This document shows, one piece after another, positions 20,008 to 30,871 of a DNA stretch of 64,000 nt. The position numbers were made by a program, and so were the translations under genes. The notes under the pieces were generated by a model. That model was not told the DNA's origin and searched no databases. It was given only the letters and a program-made list of their open reading frames with translations. The stretch comes from Snodgrassella alvi (GTDB lineage Bacteria; Pseudomonadota; Gammaproteobacteria; Burkholderiales; Neisseriaceae), in assembly GCF_002777745.1 (NCBI RefSeq), contig NZ_MEIO01000055.1, forward strand, positions 269,882 to 333,881, in the 5' to 3' direction. The first letter of the stretch is position 1. Every line of letters starts with the position of its first letter.

Positions 20008-20583
20008 TTACTGTCTGGCAGCCTCAATTTGAATATTCAGCTTAACATATCTACTGGCAGGCATAGCTGTCAGATACTCATTAATTCCCCACTGAGATCG
20101 GTCAATCACAGCCTCAAAATCACCACCACACATATAAGCATGATTCATCGGACTTTTATAACAATTAAACTTAGTTGCCCGTAAAGTAACCGGATGAGTT
20201 TGTCCAACCATAGTTAACTGACCACGTAAGGCTCTAACCTTACCATGATTATCAAAATTCCAATTATGAGACACAAAGCGCATAGCCGGATATTGATCAG
20301 CATTAAAAAAAGCCTTACTTAGCAGATGTTCATTAAACTCACTGCGTCCGGTATCCAGAGTACTGAGCGGAATAGTAATATCTACAGCCCCGGTTTTCGC
20401 ACCCGCATCATATTGCAGTTCACCACTCAGATTATAAAAGCCGCCCACATTACTGGAAGTTGCAAAATGGTCGAGCATAAAACGCGCATTAGTATGCAAT
20501 GGATCAATCTTATAATTCGCAGCCACAGCAGGCAAAGTTATCCCCAGCAAAGTTACCATTAAAATACCGGTTAATCGATTCAT
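20008..20583 (-). CDS. YceI-like periplasmic lipid-binding protein
   Basis: A 191-residue secreted protein of the YceI family, a lipocalin-like barrel that in relatives binds isoprenoid or fatty amide ligands. The signal peptide covers 1-21 (ITLPAVAA/N). Family blocks are YKIDPLHTNARFMLDHF, SRSEFNEHL-type text (DTGRSEFNEHLLSKAFFNA) and FEAVIDRSQWGI. Two cysteines (NCYK...MCGG) may form a disulphide. AGAGGAG precedes ATG 20583. Single gene with its own spacers on both sides. Confidence 0.9.
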   Translation of the reverse strand: MNRLTGILMVTLLGITLPAVAANYKIDPLHTNARFMLDHFATSSNVGGFYNLSGELQYDAGAKTGAVDITIPLSTLDTGRSEFNEHLLSKAFFNADQYPAMRFVSHNWNFDNHGKVRALRGQLTMVGQTHPVTLRATKFNCYKSPMNHAYMCGGDFEAVIDRSQWGINEYLTAMPASRYVKLNIQIEAARQ

Positions 20584-20762
20584 AACTAAACTCCTCTAAA
20601 ATATATATATCTGATGGCCACCATATTAACTTGAATACCAATGCAACAAAATCCCGCAGCGTAAAAATATTATTTCCTCAAAAGAAACAATTCACAGATA
20701 GTCATACATATTTCACAACCAAACAAGCCTGCTTATTTAAGTGGCAAATAACTAATAATCTA

Positions 20763-22082
20763 CTATCGCCAGTCAAATACCGCCATAGACTCAACATGCG
20801 CAGTTTGTGCAAACAGATTCATAATACCGCCGGCACGATAAAAATAGCCACGCTTCACCAACAAGCCGGCATCACGTGCCAGAGTGGCCGGATCACAGGA
20901 AACATAAACAATCCTGCTTGGCATCTGCCGGTCTTCCAGTTCACTTAAAGCCAGTATTAAAGCCTGAGCACCGGCTCGCGGAGGGTCAAGCAACCACTTA
21001 TGAGCATATCCGAACCGACGCAGACGCTGCCCACTCATAGCAAAAAGATCAGCCTGCTGAAAGCGCGCTAACTGCGCCAGACCATTGTATTGCGCATTAC
21101 CGCGGGCACGCTGGCACATAGCCTCCATACCCTCCACACCAACAACCTCCGCCTGCATCCGGGCAATCGGCAAACTGAAATTACCCAGCCCGCAAAACCA
21201 ATCAATAATCCGCTCACCAGCCTGTGGCTGTAACCACTGCATAGCACGCTGTATCATCAGCTCATTGGCAGCCTGATTAACCTGCGTAAAATCTTCAGGC
21301 TGATAAGGAATCTCAAGCTGATATTCAGGCAAATCATAAGCCAGTACAGGTGTCACCGATGCCGATTGCAAAGTCGTAGTACGCCCCGTCTGCAACCACC
21401 ACTGCCACAAACAACCACTTTGCTGTTGCAACCGCACCAGCAAACTATCAACCTGCCTCCGCATTGTCTGGTTAACCTCACCGCAAACTTGCAAAGTAAG
21501 CGCAATAACCTTATTACCCCGATGCAGCATAATGCCTTGCACACAGCCTACAGGCCAGCTTTGCAATAAAGCCTTAATCGGATTCAAAGCCTCAGACAAC
21601 TCCACAGGCAACACCAGACAACCATCAATATCCACAATTGCATGAGATCGCCTGGCCTGAAAACCCAGCATCAGCCGGCCATCTTCATACACAGCACGCA
21701 AACGTACACGTTCACGATAATGCCAGGGCAAACCATAAATTGGCGGCATCAGCTCATCTGGCAGAACCTTGCCCAAACGTCGCATCTGATTCAGCCAGGC
21801 ACGCTGTTTCAGCGCCACCTGCGTCGTAAATTCAATATGCTGACTATTACAGCCACCACAATGTACATAATATTTACAAGGCGGCTGTACACGCGCATCA
21901 GCAGACATCAGCACCCGGCTAATTCTGCCTTCAGAATAAGATTTTTTCACCCGCACCGGCTGCCACTCAACCACCTCACCCGGTAAAGCCTCGTCAATAA
22001 AAACCGCCTTACCGTCTACCCGGGCAACACCACGCCCCTCTTGATTCCAATCAACAATCTGAGCTATAAACCGTTGTTCCAA
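20763..22082 (-). CDS. rlmD: 23S rRNA (uracil-5-)-methyltransferase RlmD
   Basis: Methylates U1939 of 23S rRNA with SAM. The 439 residues show an N-terminal TRAM domain (1-60), an iron-sulphur cluster site CKYYVHCGGCN with a further cysteine at DGCLVLP, the SAM motif IIDWFCGLGNFSLP, and the catalytic pair LLDPPRAGAQ and VSCDPATLARD. The start codon is TTG 22082, supported by GAGG seven bases before it; no nearby in-frame ATG fits. Confidence 0.93.
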   Translation of the reverse strand: MEQRFIAQIVDWNQEGRGVARVDGKAVFIDEALPGEVVEWQPVRVKKSYSEGRISRVLMSADARVQPPCKYYVHCGGCNSQHIEFTTQVALKQRAWLNQMRRLGKVLPDELMPPIYGLPWHYRERVRLRAVYEDGRLMLGFQARRSHAIVDIDGCLVLPVELSEALNPIKALLQSWPVGCVQGIMLHRGNKVIALTLQVCGEVNQTMRRQVDSLLVRLQQQSGCLWQWWLQTGRTTTLQSASVTPVLAYDLPEYQLEIPYQPEDFTQVNQAANELMIQRAMQWLQPQAGERIIDWFCGLGNFSLPIARMQAEVVGVEGMEAMCQRARGNAQYNGLAQLARFQQADLFAMSGQRLRRFGYAHKWLLDPPRAGAQALILALSELEDRQMPSRIVYVSCDPATLARDAGLLVKRGYFYRAGGIMNLFAQTAHVESMAVFDWR

Positions 22083-22200
22083 ATCGTAACCTCAAGCCAG
22101 AAAAATAGCCATAAATAAACTTAATTATGTTTATTTTCTCACATTGCAAACAAATTACGTTATGATTATATTCACATTGCCATACTGGATTTTCAGAATA

Positions 22201-23196
22201 ATGTTGAAACCACTATTTTATGTACTGACTACTACCATCATATCTGCAAGTGCCTGTGCTGCCATACCAATGCCAGACTATGCCGTACCCAGTCAGGGAC
22301 AGCAGGTTATCCTGAATATTCCCCAACTACGGTTATTCCTATTTCAGGATGGAAAATTAATCAAAACCTATCCAATGACAGTAGGTAAAGCGAGCACACA
22401 AACACCATTAGGTGAATACAAAATTGGAGCAAAAGTTACCAACCCTACATGGAGCGTACCGCGCAGCATTCAGAAAGAAATGGCTGCAAGCGGCAAACCA
22501 GTACAGACATCAGTACCGCCCGGCCCCAGTAATCCTCTTGGTCCAGTATTTGTCCGTCTTGGCGCCCCCCGGCTGGGTTTAGGTATCCATGGTACCAACG
22601 TACCCAGCAGCGTACCCGGAGTGCGTAGCCACGGTTGTGTACGTTTACGCAGCCCGAATGCACTGGATTTTGCCGCTGCCGTACAAAGCGGTGCAGATGC
22701 CGCAGTAATTTATCAGCAGGCTTCAGTAAACACCGATGAACAAAACGACATCTGGATTGCCGTTTACCGCGATCCCTATAACAAGCGCAGCCTAAACAAA
22801 CAACTATTAAATCAAAGCATCAGCTCATGGGCAGAACAACACCAGCTCAATATAAATCAGAAGCGCTTAAACAATGCCCTGAGTAAACCAGCCAATACCT
22901 TAGTCTGCCTCACTTGTAATGCAGGCAAAACCAAAGTCAGCGGTAACCTGAGCTCACTGCAATGGACGAGTGGTGTAGGAGAAATCGTTGAATTAAACTA
23001 TAACAAAGCCACAAACACCAGACCACAACAGGAAACTGCACCCGAAAGCAGCAGTATTGAAGTTGATGAAGACACAGATGACACACCCAAACAGAACATC
23101 ACCCCACTACATCCAGACACAAGACCAGCCAGTCAGCAGCCTGCACCAGCAGGCAGCGTATCAACACCCAACTCAGATTTTGATACACTGATGTAA
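22201..23196 (+). CDS. L,D-transpeptidase (YkuD/ErfK family)
   Basis: A periplasmic peptidoglycan or lipoprotein cross-linking enzyme. From ATG 22201 the protein has 331 residues: a signal peptide (1-21, SASACA/A), the YkuD domain (about 30-165) and a long C-terminal tail rich in Thr, Pro and Gln. Catalytic residues are visible as His130 in GIHGTN and Cys146 in SHGCVRL. ATG 22201 gives a clean signal peptide; the frame is open upstream to 22144 but that segment is hydrophobic and less likely. Divergent from rlmD. Confidence 0.9.
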   Translation: MLKPLFYVLTTTIISASACAAIPMPDYAVPSQGQQVILNIPQLRLFLFQDGKLIKTYPMTVGKASTQTPLGEYKIGAKVTNPTWSVPRSIQKEMAASGKPVQTSVPPGPSNPLGPVFVRLGAPRLGLGIHGTNVPSSVPGVRSHGCVRLRSPNALDFAAAVQSGADAAVIYQQASVNTDEQNDIWIAVYRDPYNKRSLNKQLLNQSISSWAEQHQLNINQKRLNNALSKPANTLVCLTCNAGKTKVSGNLSSLQWTSGVGEIVELNYNKATNTRPQQETAPESSSIEVDEDTDDTPKQNITPLHPDTRPASQQPAPAGSVSTPNSDFDTLM

Positions 23197-23221
23197 ACCG
23201 ATATTATCAGGCTGTGCAACG

Positions 23222-23238
23222 GGCTTAAAAATTAAGCC
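23222..23238. terminator. Small hairpin between convergent genes
   Basis: GGCTTAA pairs with TTAAGCC around an AAA loop. It overlaps the stop codon of the GIY-YIG gene. It may help end transcription from either side. Confidence 0.35.
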
Positions 23239-23558
23239 TGAGAGAAAAAATCTTCCAGCGATTGCCATAAAACAGCCTTGTCTGCTGCCTTAAGCCGCTT
23301 TAGCCGATACTCACATCGTGCTGCTGCGGCTTTAGTTATACCCACACAAACCAGACGCATCTGAAGTGGCGGATACATACGCGTATAACGCGCACCATTT
23401 CCCGAACAATGAGCCTGCCAGCGCCGTATCGGCCGGTTAGTTATTCCACAATAAAACGCACCATTAGCACAATACAGCAAATAAACCGCCCAATCAGCAT
23501 TTACCTGCGGCAAAGGCGGCAACGCAGCCAGAATAGATACCGATAAAACCAATTTCAT
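23232..23558 (-). CDS. GIY-YIG nuclease family protein
   Basis: A 108-residue protein with a single GIY-YIG domain (UPF0213 / YhbQ type), often linked to DNA ends or repair though unproven. The motif reads VYLLYC...FYCGITNRPIRRW; the second part matches YxG-IT, and the Arg in RRWQAH and the Glu in CEYRLKRL are the expected catalytic positions. Convergent with the transpeptidase gene. Confidence 0.85.
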   Translation of the reverse strand: MKLVLSVSILAALPPLPQVNADWAVYLLYCANGAFYCGITNRPIRRWQAHCSGNGARYTRMYPPLQMRLVCVGITKAAAARCEYRLKRLKAADKAVLWQSLEDFFSQA

Positions 23559-23959
23559 TGCCCAGACATTCCCGCCTCAACACTCCAGATAATATTATAA
23601 CGGCCAGCCAAGTAGCCTACCCACATCTGCAAAGAAAAATCACAACCGTAGCGGCAATACCTGACTTACCCGCCAGAAGCAGCAATCAAGCACAAAAATA
23701 CTACATAGTACTCAGCAAATGAGTGTTTTCATTTATTCCCAAAATATTAAACATTTTGCATTAGACATAGTGGAAACCCAAATCACAGCCCTGACAGATA
23801 AATAGTACCGGCATATCTGATCAATATGCTGCACCAGCTAATCCCATCAGCCCAGCATCTTCTTTTCACAGTTTCATCAGTTCTGCCAGATTCATTTCCC
23901 ACCTTAATTTAGATTATGAATTTATAATTTGCTGCTTAAAGCCGATTATTATAAAAATT
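23559..23959. other. Spacer, nothing recognised
   Basis: 400 bp of mixed then AT-rich sequence with no credible open frame. Confidence 0.4.
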
Positions 23960-24865
23960 TTATTTATTCCTAATGCCTTTAATTGCCTCATTAGGCACTT
24001 CAAATTCTATCGGACTATCAGTTGTATTATGAATTGTTTTAGCCGGAATTTGAAATTTAGTTTTCGTACCAATATTCGTCATCAGAATATTTACATGCTC
24101 TAATTGACATGCGGATGAGCAATTTATCTTATCAAAATAGTCTTTTTTTTCAGAATTATAAAATAAATCTTGATAATTTTTATCCACATAGATCGTAACA
24201 TCAGATTGTCTTACACCAATTAAAGAAAGGGTAATATTAGTCAGACCAACATAGATACCAGAAACAACAATCATTGGTATGATACATATACCGGTTCTAA
24301 AAATGAGCTTTATAGAAACCTTCATGTTCCAAATATAGCTATATAACTTTTTATCGTATTTTTCACTGAGTCCATATTTATTTAGTATTTTGTTCTCTTC
24401 CCATTGAAAAATTGAAGTTTCCAACCAACTAATAAACCCAACTGCTAAATACGTAGTTAAACAAAACAGTAGACTGGAAATTAAATTACCTGATTCAACC
24501 CATACAAAACAAGTGCAAAGCAAAATAAAAAGGTTTGCAAATATAGCAAAACCAAGATAGCTCTTTTGATATTCATAGAAATTAACATAATCAGATGTCT
24601 TATTTATTTTCTTCTTGAATAAAAAATATAATAAAAATAATTTATTAGCCAAATATAGTATACCAGTAAAAACAATATACAAAACTCCAAATATGGCAAA
24701 TATGCATAAACAAAATAATACATCTCCTACCGACAATCCAGCAGGAAAAAATCTTATTGTACAACAATAAAATATTACAATAATTGTACCAAGGACATTA
24801 CCTATAAGCCCAAATAACCCAAAAGTATTTTTGATAACTTTTAAACTGGACTCCAGATTATCCAT
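23960..24865 (-). CDS. Polytopic membrane protein, unknown function
   Basis: A 301-residue protein I do not recognise. About five to six hydrophobic helices occupy residues 15-200 (for example LIGNVLGTIIVIFYCC and YLGFAIFANLFILLCTCF). After residue 205 there is a hydrophilic, probably periplasmic tail with two cysteines close together (NCSSACQLEHV). ATG 24865 has GGGGGAAGA in front. It is far more AT-rich than its neighbours, which suggests later acquisition. Confidence 0.65.
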   Translation of the reverse strand: MDNLESSLKVIKNTFGLFGLIGNVLGTIIVIFYCCTIRFFPAGLSVGDVLFCLCIFAIFGVLYIVFTGILYLANKLFLLYFLFKKKINKTSDYVNFYEYQKSYLGFAIFANLFILLCTCFVWVESGNLISSLLFCLTTYLAVGFISWLETSIFQWEENKILNKYGLSEKYDKKLYSYIWNMKVSIKLIFRTGICIIPMIVVSGIYVGLTNITLSLIGVRQSDVTIYVDKNYQDLFYNSEKKDYFDKINCSSACQLEHVNILMTNIGTKTKFQIPAKTIHNTTDSPIEFEVPNEAIKGIRNK

Positions 24866-24973
24866 ATTTTCTTCCCCCTATAAAATTGCAAACCAGATTC
24901 AAAAAAAGCCACTAATTTTAACCCAGACAGGCTAACATCAGTGGCTAGAATTCAGCTATCTATACCGAACTAA

Positions 24974-26539
24974 TCACTCCATTTTCGGATGCAAATCAAC
25001 ATACTGCTGCTTGCGTTTTTCCAAATCCAGTATCTGCTGCTGCAAGCGGGCAATAGCAGCATCAATATCATCCACACTTTGCTCAATGTGTTCATACGTC
25101 TCAGCCAGCAGCTCCCGCGCTTCCTGTTTATTAGATGCCGAAGGCGATACCCCACGCAACGGGCGGTTGGCGGTTTCTTTCAGAAAAATACCAGTCACAA
25201 TCCCGATCACCCCCACCACCATCAGATAATAGGCCGGAATAAACAGATTATTAGTAGAATCCACCAGTGCCGCCGCAATAGTTGGCGTTAAACCGGCAAT
25301 AATAATCGCAATATTAAAAGCACTGGCCAGCGCACTGTAGCGGATACGTGTGGGAAACAACGCCGGCAAAGTAGATGCCATCACACCAGTAAAAAAATTC
25401 AAAATCAGCGCCAGAATAAACAAACCAAGAAAAATCAGCCCCACCTTGCCACTGGTAATCAACTGAAAACAAGGAATAGCCAGCACAAGCAGCGCAACAG
25501 AACCACCAATAACAAAAGGCCTGCGCCCGATCTTATCACTGACAAAACCAATAATCGGCTGCATAAACATCATACCAATCATAATCGCAATAATAATCAG
25601 CACACCACGATCTTCACCATAATGCAGATTGTGCGACAGATAGCTGGGCATATAAGTCAGCAGCATGTAATAAGTAATATTAGTAGTTAATACCAGCCCC
25701 ACACTAACCAGCAGCGTACGCCAGAAACGCTGCACAATTTCCTTAAACGAAACCCGCGGACGACTGCTCACCTCCTCCTGCTCATCTTTTTCCATCATAT
25801 CCAGATGCTTCTGGAATGCCGGCGTTTCCTCAGCCGCGTGGCGCAGATACAAACCTAACAAACCCAAAGGTGCAGCCAGAAAAAACGGAATGCGCCAGCC
25901 CCACGAAAGAAAATGCGCCGAACCCATAATATTTTGCAGCAATACCACCAGCCCGGCACCCAGAACAAAGCCACATATCGAACCAAAATCCAGAAAACTA
26001 CCCAGAAAACCGCGCTGACGGTCGGGCGAATATTCCGCCACAAAAATCGCAGCTCCAGTATATTCACCGCCTACCGAAAACCCCTGCGCCAGCTTACATA
26101 GCAACAACAGTACCGGCGCCCAGATACCAATACTGTTATACGATGGAATCAGCCCGATACAGAAAGTACTGAGCGCCATAATAATAATCGTAGTAGATAA
26201 CACCTTCTGCCGGCCGAAACGATCGCCAAGAATCCCAAAAAACACCCCACCCAGCGGACGCACCAGAAACGGCACAGAAAACGTACCCAATGCAGCAATC
26301 ATCTGCACACTAGGAGAAGCAGACGGAAAAAATACCTGACCCAGCGCATAAGCCACAAAGCCATACACACCAAAATCAAACCATTCCATAGCATTGCCCA
26401 GCGCAGCGGCCGAAATCGCCTTTCTGAGCTTACTCTGATCAATAATCGTAATATCGTGTAATTCCAGCGTACCATTCTGGGTAGGAATCAACGGCGGTGT
26501 ATGAGAAGAAGCCTCATTCTGTTCATTAGATGCTGCCAT
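24974..26539 (-). CDS. proP: ProP-like osmolyte:proton symporter (MFS, MHS family)
   Basis: A 521-residue inner-membrane carrier of the metabolite:H+ symporter family. In E. coli ProP this takes up proline and glycine betaine under osmotic stress. Typical blocks are GNAMEWFDFGVYGFVA, GDRFGRQKV and GFSVGGEYTGAA. The C-terminal 35 residues form a coiled coil (DDIDAAIARLQQQILDLEK), the osmosensing hallmark of ProP. I chose ATG 26539 with GAGAGGG before it; the frame upstream to 26599 is unlikely. Substrate is by family only. Confidence 0.85.
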   Translation of the reverse strand: MAASNEQNEASSHTPPLIPTQNGTLELHDITIIDQSKLRKAISAAALGNAMEWFDFGVYGFVAYALGQVFFPSASPSVQMIAALGTFSVPFLVRPLGGVFFGILGDRFGRQKVLSTTIIIMALSTFCIGLIPSYNSIGIWAPVLLLLCKLAQGFSVGGEYTGAAIFVAEYSPDRQRGFLGSFLDFGSICGFVLGAGLVVLLQNIMGSAHFLSWGWRIPFFLAAPLGLLGLYLRHAAEETPAFQKHLDMMEKDEQEEVSSRPRVSFKEIVQRFWRTLLVSVGLVLTTNITYYMLLTYMPSYLSHNLHYGEDRGVLIIIAIMIGMMFMQPIIGFVSDKIGRRPFVIGGSVALLVLAIPCFQLITSGKVGLIFLGLFILALILNFFTGVMASTLPALFPTRIRYSALASAFNIAIIIAGLTPTIAAALVDSTNNLFIPAYYLMVVGVIGIVTGIFLKETANRPLRGVSPSASNKQEARELLAETYEHIEQSVDDIDAAIARLQQQILDLEKRKQQYVDLHPKME

Positions 26540-26715
26540 AGTAACCCTCTCATTATTAATATCAAAATGATTCTTTAACATCATCATCACATCCAGCAAA
26601 AAATTGCTTTATGCTTGAATTTTAAAGAAAACCACTAACAGCATAATCGAGAAAAGGTCAATTGCGCTACCATTATTTTATCCTAGCCAGATTTTTAAAC
26701 CGTTCAACCAGCAAC

Positions 26716-28872
26716 TTACTGTGCCATAATCCTGCTGGCCTGAGCATCAGCCTGTAAAGCCTGCCTGTATAGCGGTAGCTGCACATAAATTCGCTGCAAC
26801 TGCCGCCACAACACCTTTTCCACCACCTCATCATCCGGCTGAGGCTTACTCATCCGTAACAACTCACCTGCATTTTCCCACTCAGCCTTAAGCACAGAAT
26901 CATCAGCGTCTTGCGTCATCAAATCAGCCAAATCACAAGCAAGCGTATACCAAAGCTGCACCCGCTCCCGCGTCAACTGCGGCCGCACACACTCCACCTG
27001 AGTCCGAATTGCACCCAGCGCAGAAATACAGCTAAGCAGCACATAATTTAGCTGTAACAAAGTTTTACCCTCAACCAAATGCCGGCCGTAACGCTTAGGC
27101 TCCATCGACATATCCGCAACCGCATTGCCCAGCATCACAGCCAGCTCATGCGCATTGCGCCGCGCAGTACGATAAACCACATCATCACATAGCCCGTTCA
27201 GCAGCTGTTGTGCCACCTGCCGCAGATAAGCAGCATCACAGCACAAAGCACGCCTAGCAATCCGCCCCAGCGTCAGATAGCGCCAGTCCGGCCACAGATA
27301 CGCCACCGCCCCCCACGCCAGCACCGAACCCAGAATCGTATCCACAAAACGCGATAACATTGCCGACTGCGTATCCATACCAATAATCGCAAAACCCACC
27401 AATACCTGCACCGTAATAAAAAACGTAGAAAAACTGTAGCGGCGCACCCTAAACGCAAAAAACAACACCGTACTCACCACCACAATCACCAGCCGGCCGG
27501 CCAGCGTAGGCACAAAATACGGCAATATCGAGCCCACCACCACCCCGGTCAGCGTACCCATAATGCGCTGCTTCAGACGGGTAGTTGTGGCCGAATAATT
27601 CGGCTGGCACACAATCACCCCCGTAAGCAGAATCCAGTAACCCATCTTTAACTGGCAGCCCTCAACCACCACACAAGCCACAGCCGTAACAATTGCCAGC
27701 CGGATGGCATGGCGCATCACATTCGATTGCAAAGTAAAATGCGTCCTCAGCGCCGGCAGAATATCGCGTATCCGGTCAACATCCTGCTCGGCAATCTGCA
27801 TATCACCAGCTTCCCGCTCAGCACCATCCGCCTTTACCTTTTCCAGCCACAGCAATTGCTCATTAATCGTCAGAATATTAGCAATCAACTGCCGCAATCC
27901 CGGCGTATCCTCATCCGCACCATTTTCAGCACAATAGCGCCCTGCTGCCTGCTGCACCCCCTCACCAGCACGCTGAAGCATCAAATTAAACACATATGGC
28001 TTATTCTCATGCAGACACTCACTCATCTGCCGGCAAGCCTGCGCCTGCAACACAATCAAACGCTGAATCCGATAAATCAGATCCGAATGCGCCATCTTGT
28101 GCGCCAGTGCCGCATAATCCACATGGCGCGAACTGATCCGCTCATGAATATTCTGCGCAGACAGATAATATTGCAGCAACATAACAACACCACGCGGGCG
28201 GTGCTGCCCGCGCAAACGGTAAAACAGAGCCGTGCGGCAGCGATTAAAGCCATCAATTACCGCCGTATTCTTCATTGCCAGCGCCAATTCCTTTTCCGAA
28301 AGCAAATCTGCCTCATCAGGATCAAAAAACTGAGCCTTCACCAGCATATAATCTGCCAGTCTGGCAAAAGCACCGGCCAGATTATCCTGTACCGGGCGAT
28401 TTGGAAACAGCAGATGCAGCACCAGCGTACACACACCAAACAATCCCGTACCACAAACCAGCATCAGCGGATTGACATACCACGGCAAATGCGGCGAATA
28501 AGTCAGCACCGTATACAACATCACCAGCAGCGTCCCAAACGCAATTGTCCGGTAACGCACATCAATTGCACCCATCATCGTCATACTGAACGCAGCCCAT
28601 ACCATCAGCAACGAAAAAGCCAGCGGATGCCCAAATGACCACTGCACTGCCGTAGCAGCAAGCGAAAAATGAATCAGCGTAAAAAACAGATTACGCAAAC
28701 GGCCGGTAAAACCATCATCCAGCTCCACCAGCCCGCCAGCAATAATTCCCAGAAACAGCGCCGTACATTCTGCCGTATTGCCCGTATACCATACCCACAA
28801 CGCAGCCAGCACCATACTCAGCAGCATTGGAAAATTAGCCAGATAACCAGCACGTACCGGAATTACACCCAT
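26716..28872 (-). CDS. YccS-like FUSC family inner-membrane protein
   Basis: A 718-residue protein of the FUSC/YccS type. Two blocks of five to six membrane helices (about 10-160 and 385-520) flank cytoplasmic helical domains. It is related to aromatic-acid efflux subunits (AaeB), but the function of YccS is unsettled. Typical text is GIIAGGLVELDDGFTGRLRN near residue 45, and YWILLTGVIVCQPNYSATTT followed by RLKQRIMGTLTGVV in the second half. ATG 28872 has GAGGCGG before it. The gene lies alone between glnS and proP, same strand. Confidence 0.88.
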   Translation of the reverse strand: MGVIPVRAGYLANFPMLLSMVLAALWVWYTGNTAECTALFLGIIAGGLVELDDGFTGRLRNLFFTLIHFSLAATAVQWSFGHPLAFSLLMVWAAFSMTMMGAIDVRYRTIAFGTLLVMLYTVLTYSPHLPWYVNPLMLVCGTGLFGVCTLVLHLLFPNRPVQDNLAGAFARLADYMLVKAQFFDPDEADLLSEKELALAMKNTAVIDGFNRCRTALFYRLRGQHRPRGVVMLLQYYLSAQNIHERISSRHVDYAALAHKMAHSDLIYRIQRLIVLQAQACRQMSECLHENKPYVFNLMLQRAGEGVQQAAGRYCAENGADEDTPGLRQLIANILTINEQLLWLEKVKADGAEREAGDMQIAEQDVDRIRDILPALRTHFTLQSNVMRHAIRLAIVTAVACVVVEGCQLKMGYWILLTGVIVCQPNYSATTTRLKQRIMGTLTGVVVGSILPYFVPTLAGRLVIVVVSTVLFFAFRVRRYSFSTFFITVQVLVGFAIIGMDTQSAMLSRFVDTILGSVLAWGAVAYLWPDWRYLTLGRIARRALCCDAAYLRQVAQQLLNGLCDDVVYRTARRNAHELAVMLGNAVADMSMEPKRYGRHLVEGKTLLQLNYVLLSCISALGAIRTQVECVRPQLTRERVQLWYTLACDLADLMTQDADDSVLKAEWENAGELLRMSKPQPDDEVVEKVLWRQLQRIYVQLPLYRQALQADAQASRIMAQ

Positions 28873-28951
28873 CAAACCGCCTCTATTTACCAGAAAACAC
28901 AAAGTAATTTATTCTAACAAGCCACCGGATTACCCAGCAGATTATTTAGCA

Positions 28952-28983
28952 TAAAAAAAAGCCGGCCACAAAAGGCCGGCTTC
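28952..28983 (-). terminator. Terminator after glnS
   Basis: GCCGGCC (28961-28967) pairs with GGCCGGC (28974-28980). On the minus strand TTTTTTTT follows. Classic Rho-independent form. Confidence 0.92.
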
Positions 28984-28997
28984 ATGCACAAGCATCA

Positions 28998-30689
28998 TCA
29001 CTTCTTCTCTGCCTGTGCCTGCCATGTATCACGTAAAGTTACCGTGCGGTTAAATACCGGATTTTCCGCACTGTGGTCATAGCGATCAGTAACAAAATAG
29101 CCCAGACGCTCAAACTGATAGCGCGTTTCCGCTGCCAACGTATTCGCTACCGGCTCCACCAGAGCATCAATTTCCGTTACCGAAACAGGATTCAGAAACT
29201 CAGTAAAATCACGGTACTGCCCATCATCACCGCGCACAGCATCCGGGCGTTCAACCGTAAACAGCCGGTCATACAAACGCACAGTAGCCGACACAGCATG
29301 CTCAGTAGACAGCCAGTGAATTACCCCTTTCACCTTGCGCCCCTGCGGTTTAGAAGCAAGCGTATCATGGTCTATCGAACACTTCAGCGACACCACCCGG
29401 CCAGATGCATCCTGCACCACTTCCTCACACCTGATCACATAACTATAACGCAGGCGCACCTCACCACCCAGAGTCAGACGCTGCCAGCCCTTAGGAGGAT
29501 CCAGCGCAAAATCGTCTGCTTCAATATAAATCGTCTTCGTTAACGGCATCAGGCGCTCGCCCATTTCCGGGTGATGCGGATGAAACGGCGCAACACGGCT
29601 TTGCGTTAACACCTCATCAAAATTTACCAGCTCCACCTTAATCGGATTCAACACCGCAATCATCCGCGGAGCCACATTTTCCAGGTCTTCACGAATCGCG
29701 CCTTCCAGCACACTCATGTCCACCACATTTTCACTCTTAGAAATACCTGCCCGCTTAGCAAACAGGCGCAGCCCCTCCGGCGTATAGCCACGGCGGCGCA
29801 TACCCGAAATCGTAGGCATACGCGGATCATCCCAGCCAGACACATGATCCTGTACAACAAGCTGATTGAGCTTGCGTTTCGAAGTAATCGAATACAACAG
29901 CTCCAGCCGGGAAAACTCATACTGATGCGGCTGATGCGCAATTTTAATATTTTCCACCACCCAATCATATAATGGCCGGTGAGATTCAAATTCCAGCGTA
30001 CACAGCGAATGAGTGATATTTTCAATTGCATCCGAAATCGCATGCGTATAATCATACATCGGATAAATCACCCACTTATCCCCGGTGCGATGATGATGCA
30101 CACGGCGAATACGATAAATCACCGGGTCGCGCAGATTAATATTGCCCGCCGCCATATCAATTTTCAGCCGCAGCGTTTTACTGCCATCCGGAAACTCACC
30201 ATCACGCATACGCGCAAACAAATCCAGATTTTCCTCAACCGTACGCTCACGATAAGGACTATTTCTGCCCGGCTCCGTAAGCGTACCACGATACTGGCGC
30301 ATTTCCTCTGCATCCAGATCATCCACATACGCCTTACCAGCCTTAATCAGCTCCAGCGCATATTCATACAGGCGCTCAAAATAATCCGAAGCAAAACGCT
30401 CCTCATTCCACTGGAAACCCAGCCACTGCACATCTTCCTTAATCGAGCGCACATACTCATCCGACTCCTTCTCAGGATTCGTATCATCAAAGCGCAGATT
30501 ACATAAACCATCATAAATATAGGCCAGACCAAAATTCAGACAGATAGATTTAGCATGGCCAACATGCAGATAACCATTTGGTTCCGGAGGAAAACGCGTT
30601 ATTACCTGCCGGCATTTCCCGCTTTGCAGGTCATCCTCAATAATAGAACGTATAAAATGATTATCGGCAAACTGATCTTTATTAAGCAT
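28998..30689 (-). CDS. glnS: Glutaminyl-tRNA synthetase
   Basis: Charges tRNA-Gln with glutamine. The 563 residues match class I GlnRS length. The HIGH motif appears as [15 protein letters not shown], the KMSKS counterpart as [10 protein letters not shown]. The C-terminal beta-barrels include VELVNFDEV and the family ending with [23 protein letters not shown] 30689 ([13 protein letters not shown]) is the likely start; the frame upstream to 30743 is unlikely. Terminator directly follows. Confidence 0.96.
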   Translation of the reverse strand: MLNKDQFADNHFIRSIIEDDLQSGKCRQVITRFPPEPNGYLHVGHAKSICLNFGLAYIYDGLCNLRFDDTNPEKESDEYVRSIKEDVQWLGFQWNEERFASDYFERLYEYALELIKAGKAYVDDLDAEEMRQYRGTLTEPGRNSPYRERTVEENLDLFARMRDGEFPDGSKTLRLKIDMAAGNINLRDPVIYRIRRVHHHRTGDKWVIYPMYDYTHAISDAIENITHSLCTLEFESHRPLYDWVVENIKIAHQPHQYEFSRLELLYSITSKRKLNQLVVQDHVSGWDDPRMPTISGMRRRGYTPEGLRLFAKRAGISKSENVVDMSVLEGAIREDLENVAPRMIAVLNPIKVELVNFDEVLTQSRVAPFHPHHPEMGERLMPLTKTIYIEADDFALDPPKGWQRLTLGGEVRLRYSYVIRCEEVVQDASGRVVSLKCSIDHDTLASKPQGRKVKGVIHWLSTEHAVSATVRLYDRLFTVERPDAVRGDDGQYRDFTEFLNPVSVTEIDALVEPVANTLAAETRYQFERLGYFVTDRYDHSAENPVFNRTVTLRDTWQAQAEKK

Positions 30690-30871
30690 AATTATTCTGA
30701 ATATGTGCAGACACCCATTTCCACCTCGAAACAGATAGCCCAAAATACAAATAAAAGATATAGATTATACCTAAATTTAGATAAATGTTGCATCTATCAG
30801 AGACAGACTGTCCTACATACATCAACAAGCCATTTTAGCCAGCTTACCGATTAGCCCATCAATTACAAAAC

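Noticed and set aside
27709..28638. 309-codon open frame on the plus strand
   Set aside because: Lies entirely opposite the YccS-like gene, has no domain and a basic, His/Gln/Arg-rich composition typical of antisense frames.
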